Assembly (NCBI GenBank): GCA_030533445.1
Contig: CM060064.1
Span: 21,411,626 to 21,475,625, forward strand
From: Cyprinodon diabolis
Taxonomy: Eukaryota > Chordata > Actinopteri > Cyprinodontiformes > Cyprinodontidae
DNA: 64,000 nucleotides
Direction: 5' to 3'
Shown: positions 61,733 to 64,000 of the stretch, piece after piece
Layout of the letters: every line of letters begins with the position of its first letter
How positions within the stretch are numbered: the first letter of the stretch is position 1
Made by a program: the position numbers and the translations under genes
The notes under the pieces: generated by a model
Told to the model about the DNA's origin: nothing
The model's database searches: none
Seen by the model: only the letters and a program-made list of their open reading frames with translations

Positions 61733-63464
61733 TCATTTGTATCCCATGTCCTTGTTTTACGTATTTATTCCTCCAAGGCCCTAATTTAAAATGCTAAATC
61801 CAGCTAAAAGGTGGCAGAAAAGAAAGTATTGAATTAGGCTGTGTAGTGCCGGAGGGAAAGCTTAACCTTTTCCAAATGCTTTCAGTTTGTCTACAGCGTT
61901 AGCAACACTGTTGTTTCTCCTTCTAACTTTTTCTTATCGTCTCAGATGAAGCAAGAGCTAGGACTGGTTTTCTCCATTATCCCTACCTCTGGGAACAGAC
62001 CATTGAGTACAAAACAGAAATGAAAAGTGTAGGAAGGCAGTTTAGTACCGATGGCCAGGAAGCAAATGAAATGAATTACAAGTACCATTGTCAAAGTAGG
62101 CAGTGCCTTGCAGCATTCGAAAAAGATAAGGCCATGTCAGCAAGTGTTGTTGTCCTCCTCCGAAGGAGAGAGGTGACCTTTTGAATTGTCCTTCGGGCAA
62201 GATAGGAGGCTGTAAGAGGGGGGAAAAAATAAATGGCTGCTGTATGGCCAAATATATGGGCAAGGCATGGGGAGGTTGTTGGAAGGTCATTTAAACAGTG
62301 AAGATGTGATTTTGGTCTCAAAACTTTTTGTGAGAAGCCATAAAAACAAAAGCATAATGCCTACAATCTCCAACCTATCTATTAGGTATACCTGTTGGAT
62401 TGTATCAAAAAAGGAAACAACCAAGCACACACAGAACTCACACAGAACTCAGTATAAGCAATCAGCAGTTTGATTAGTTTGATGGCTAAATAGTAAAAGG
62501 AAAAGTGATTCTTTCTGAGATATGCTCAATGTTTTTATGATCTGGACATTAGATATTTATGCGTTTTTTGCTGGTGTTTCAGAAGCTACATCCTTGCAGC
62601 ATCTGTGTTCCTTCAGCAGCATTTTGTTGCAAAATAGGCGGTGACCTAGTGTTTACGCAGCTCAAAATGAGAATAACATCTTCCCTTGGGCTCGTCAGGT
62701 TAGTCAGAGGTGTAATCAACCATGCGGTCAGGCTCTATTGCTAACAGACAAACCACATAACCAGGTGGCCCTGATTAATTTACTCTCCATTCAGTCAGTG
62801 TAAGAAAGCTTCACCAAAAAACAATGCATCACTGTTAGTGGCTTGTTCAAAGAGCAAGCCCACTGAGCTGTTCGACAAAATGAACATGTCACAGAAGTGT
62901 CCAGATCACCGTGAAACAGCGTGGAGCAGGTTGAAACTGGTGCCATAAATCAAGAGTACAATAATTGTGTTTTGCCAGACAGAGATCACCTGCAAATACA
63001 GTTCTTATTTGCAGTGATGTCATGTTACTGCTCCACACAAGAAATAGCTGCATTTATATAAGCCTGCATGGTCCCTGCTTGCCTCCCTCCAGTGCACATC
63101 GGCTATGCAACTCTGAGAAAAGATGGCATGTAAGGAAGACGCTGAGGAATCTTTGTTGTCCTCCTCGCTGGTAGCTCCAGGATGTTTTAGAAATCCATAA
63201 ACCTAACATTCAAGGCACTCAGCAGCAATTTATCAGCTCGTCATCACCTGCAGAGAACACATTAAACTTCCCTGAAAGTAATGCTTCTGAGTAAAAAGCA
63301 AGAGCATCCATAACAGTAAAGGCACATTTGATAAGTGAAGCACTTTTTTTCAATGCTATCAATCGAGAACCAGTGGATATGATTTGTTCTAAGTAAGAGA
63401 TAAAAGGAATAAATTGCAAAAGATGTGCTGAAAGACATAAGGCAAGAAAAAAAAAATGTATAGC

Positions 63465-63790
63465 ATACTGTGAAAGTGTTTAAACTCCTTGAACTGCTAT
63501 ACATTTTGTGATAAAACAGTTGAATAGATATATATTTTTATTGGAATTTTATGTGACAGATCAACAAGCTGTAGTGTCGTTAGTTTTCACATTTTTTGTT
63601 GATAAAAGCAGGAAAAATTATAGCTCAGCCCTATCCGCCAACAATCACCTTTCACAGCAAGTCTTTCAGGGTATGCTTCCCCAAGCTTAGCTTGGATAGA
63701 GAGCAATGGAAGTCACCTATTCCTCTCTCCACAACAGCAGCTCAGCAGGACTGGATGGAAAGCATCGACAGAAGACAGTCGTTCAACAGT
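63465..63790 (-). repeat. Fossil Tc1-like end, reverse copy
   Basis: Contains ACTCCTTGAACTGCTATACA, CATTTTGTGAT and TTTTTATTGGAATTTTATGT followed by GACAGATCAACAAG, a diverged copy of the end region also seen at 33848-33895 and 44420-44470. Later words (GGACTGGATGGAAAGCATC) also fit the family. No coding capacity left. Confidence 0.5.
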
Positions 63791-63896
63791 CTGTTGATTA
63801 GATTGTTTATGTTTCTTGATTTCATGTCTTTATTTTCATTTATAAATACAACCTTCGTACAATATATTGCAGCTTTTTACTCTAATATAACTAAAT

Positions 63897-63945
63897 AGAA
63901 TAGAAAATCCCTTTATTGTCCCACAATGAGGAAATTCTGGTAAAT
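63897..63945 (-). repeat. LINE/SINE 3'-tail fragment
   Basis: TAGAAAATCCCTTTATTGTC then CCACAATGAGGAAATTC is, on the minus strand, a typical fish retroposon 3' end (GAATTTCC…GGGACAATAAAGG). Only this short piece is recognisable. Confidence 0.5.
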
Positions 63946-64000
63946 GTGAAAAGTTGTAGAGGTAAAGGCATTTTGAATTATGACATTATGATAAAGTTTG

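Larger units (their letters stand above)
40059..64000 (-). other. ptpru intron upstream of the 272-bp MAM exon (partial)
   Basis: About 23.9 kb with no recognisable exon. It holds a fossil Tc1 copy (44380-45010), an intact Tc1 element, a tetramer minisatellite, a candidate inverted-repeat element (48591-49386), diverged duplicated segments (45050-45540, 49690-50980), a complete gag-only LTR element and old DNA-element relics at 59866-60225 and 63465-63790. Stretches 40143-42600, 47550-48080, 51000-53730, 58652-59860 and 60230-63460 show nothing else that I can name. Confidence 0.75.

Noticed and set aside
40059..64000. Upstream MAM exon (about 123 bp) of ptpru
   Set aside because: Looked for the expected start-of-MAM peptide by eye on the minus strand and did not find it; probably beyond the window, though a 41-codon exon could be missed without a computed search.

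Overview
This window looks like nuclear DNA of a teleost fish, probably percomorph-like. It is AT-rich, almost entirely non-coding, and full of fish-type transposon relics (Tc1/mariner, hAT, L2/Rex-like LINEs, a tRNA-derived SINE, Ty3-like LTR elements). The only host gene I can support is a minus-strand receptor-type tyrosine phosphatase of the R2B (MAM-Ig-FN3) class, best matched to PTPRU. Five consecutive exons are visible with GT-AG borders: 40058-39787 (272 bp, MAM), 22050-21969 (82 bp, end of MAM), 18040-17925 (116 bp, Ig start), 7745-7571 (175 bp, Ig end) and 4982-4689 (294 bp, first FN3 repeat). They join in frame. Signal peptide, first MAM exon, later FN3 repeats, transmembrane segment and phosphatase domains lie outside the window.

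Layout from low to high coordinate, which is 3' to 5' along the gene: partial intron after the FN3 exon (1-4688) with an unclassified inverted-repeat element at 2064-2770; FN3 exon; 2.6 kb intron; Ig exon; 10.2 kb intron with an L2-like LINE 3' end and a long TG microsatellite; Ig exon; 3.9 kb intron; MAM exon; 17.7 kb intron holding a LINE 3' end, a frameshifted hAT transposase relic, a LINE reverse-transcriptase relic, an AT microsatellite, a 1.3 kb non-autonomous hAT element and a SINE; MAM exon; then about 24 kb of the next intron upstream.

That last intron carries the most interesting mobile DNA. At 45936-47547 is a complete Tc1-like transposon with 202-bp terminal repeats that differ at one position and an uninterrupted DD34E transposase. 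At 53737-58646 is a complete gag-only LTR retrotransposon with about 790-bp LTRs and a perfect 5-bp target duplication. It has no pol. Downstream of Gag its coding strand consists of three tandem-repeat arrays (30-, 36- and 39-bp units, all multiples of three). The reading frame is now broken, and two of the breaks fall in repeat units that lack exactly one base.

I found no bacterial-type operon, CRISPR array, genuine tRNA/rRNA gene or second host protein-coding gene. Most long open frames here are shadows of repeats or of the transposase.
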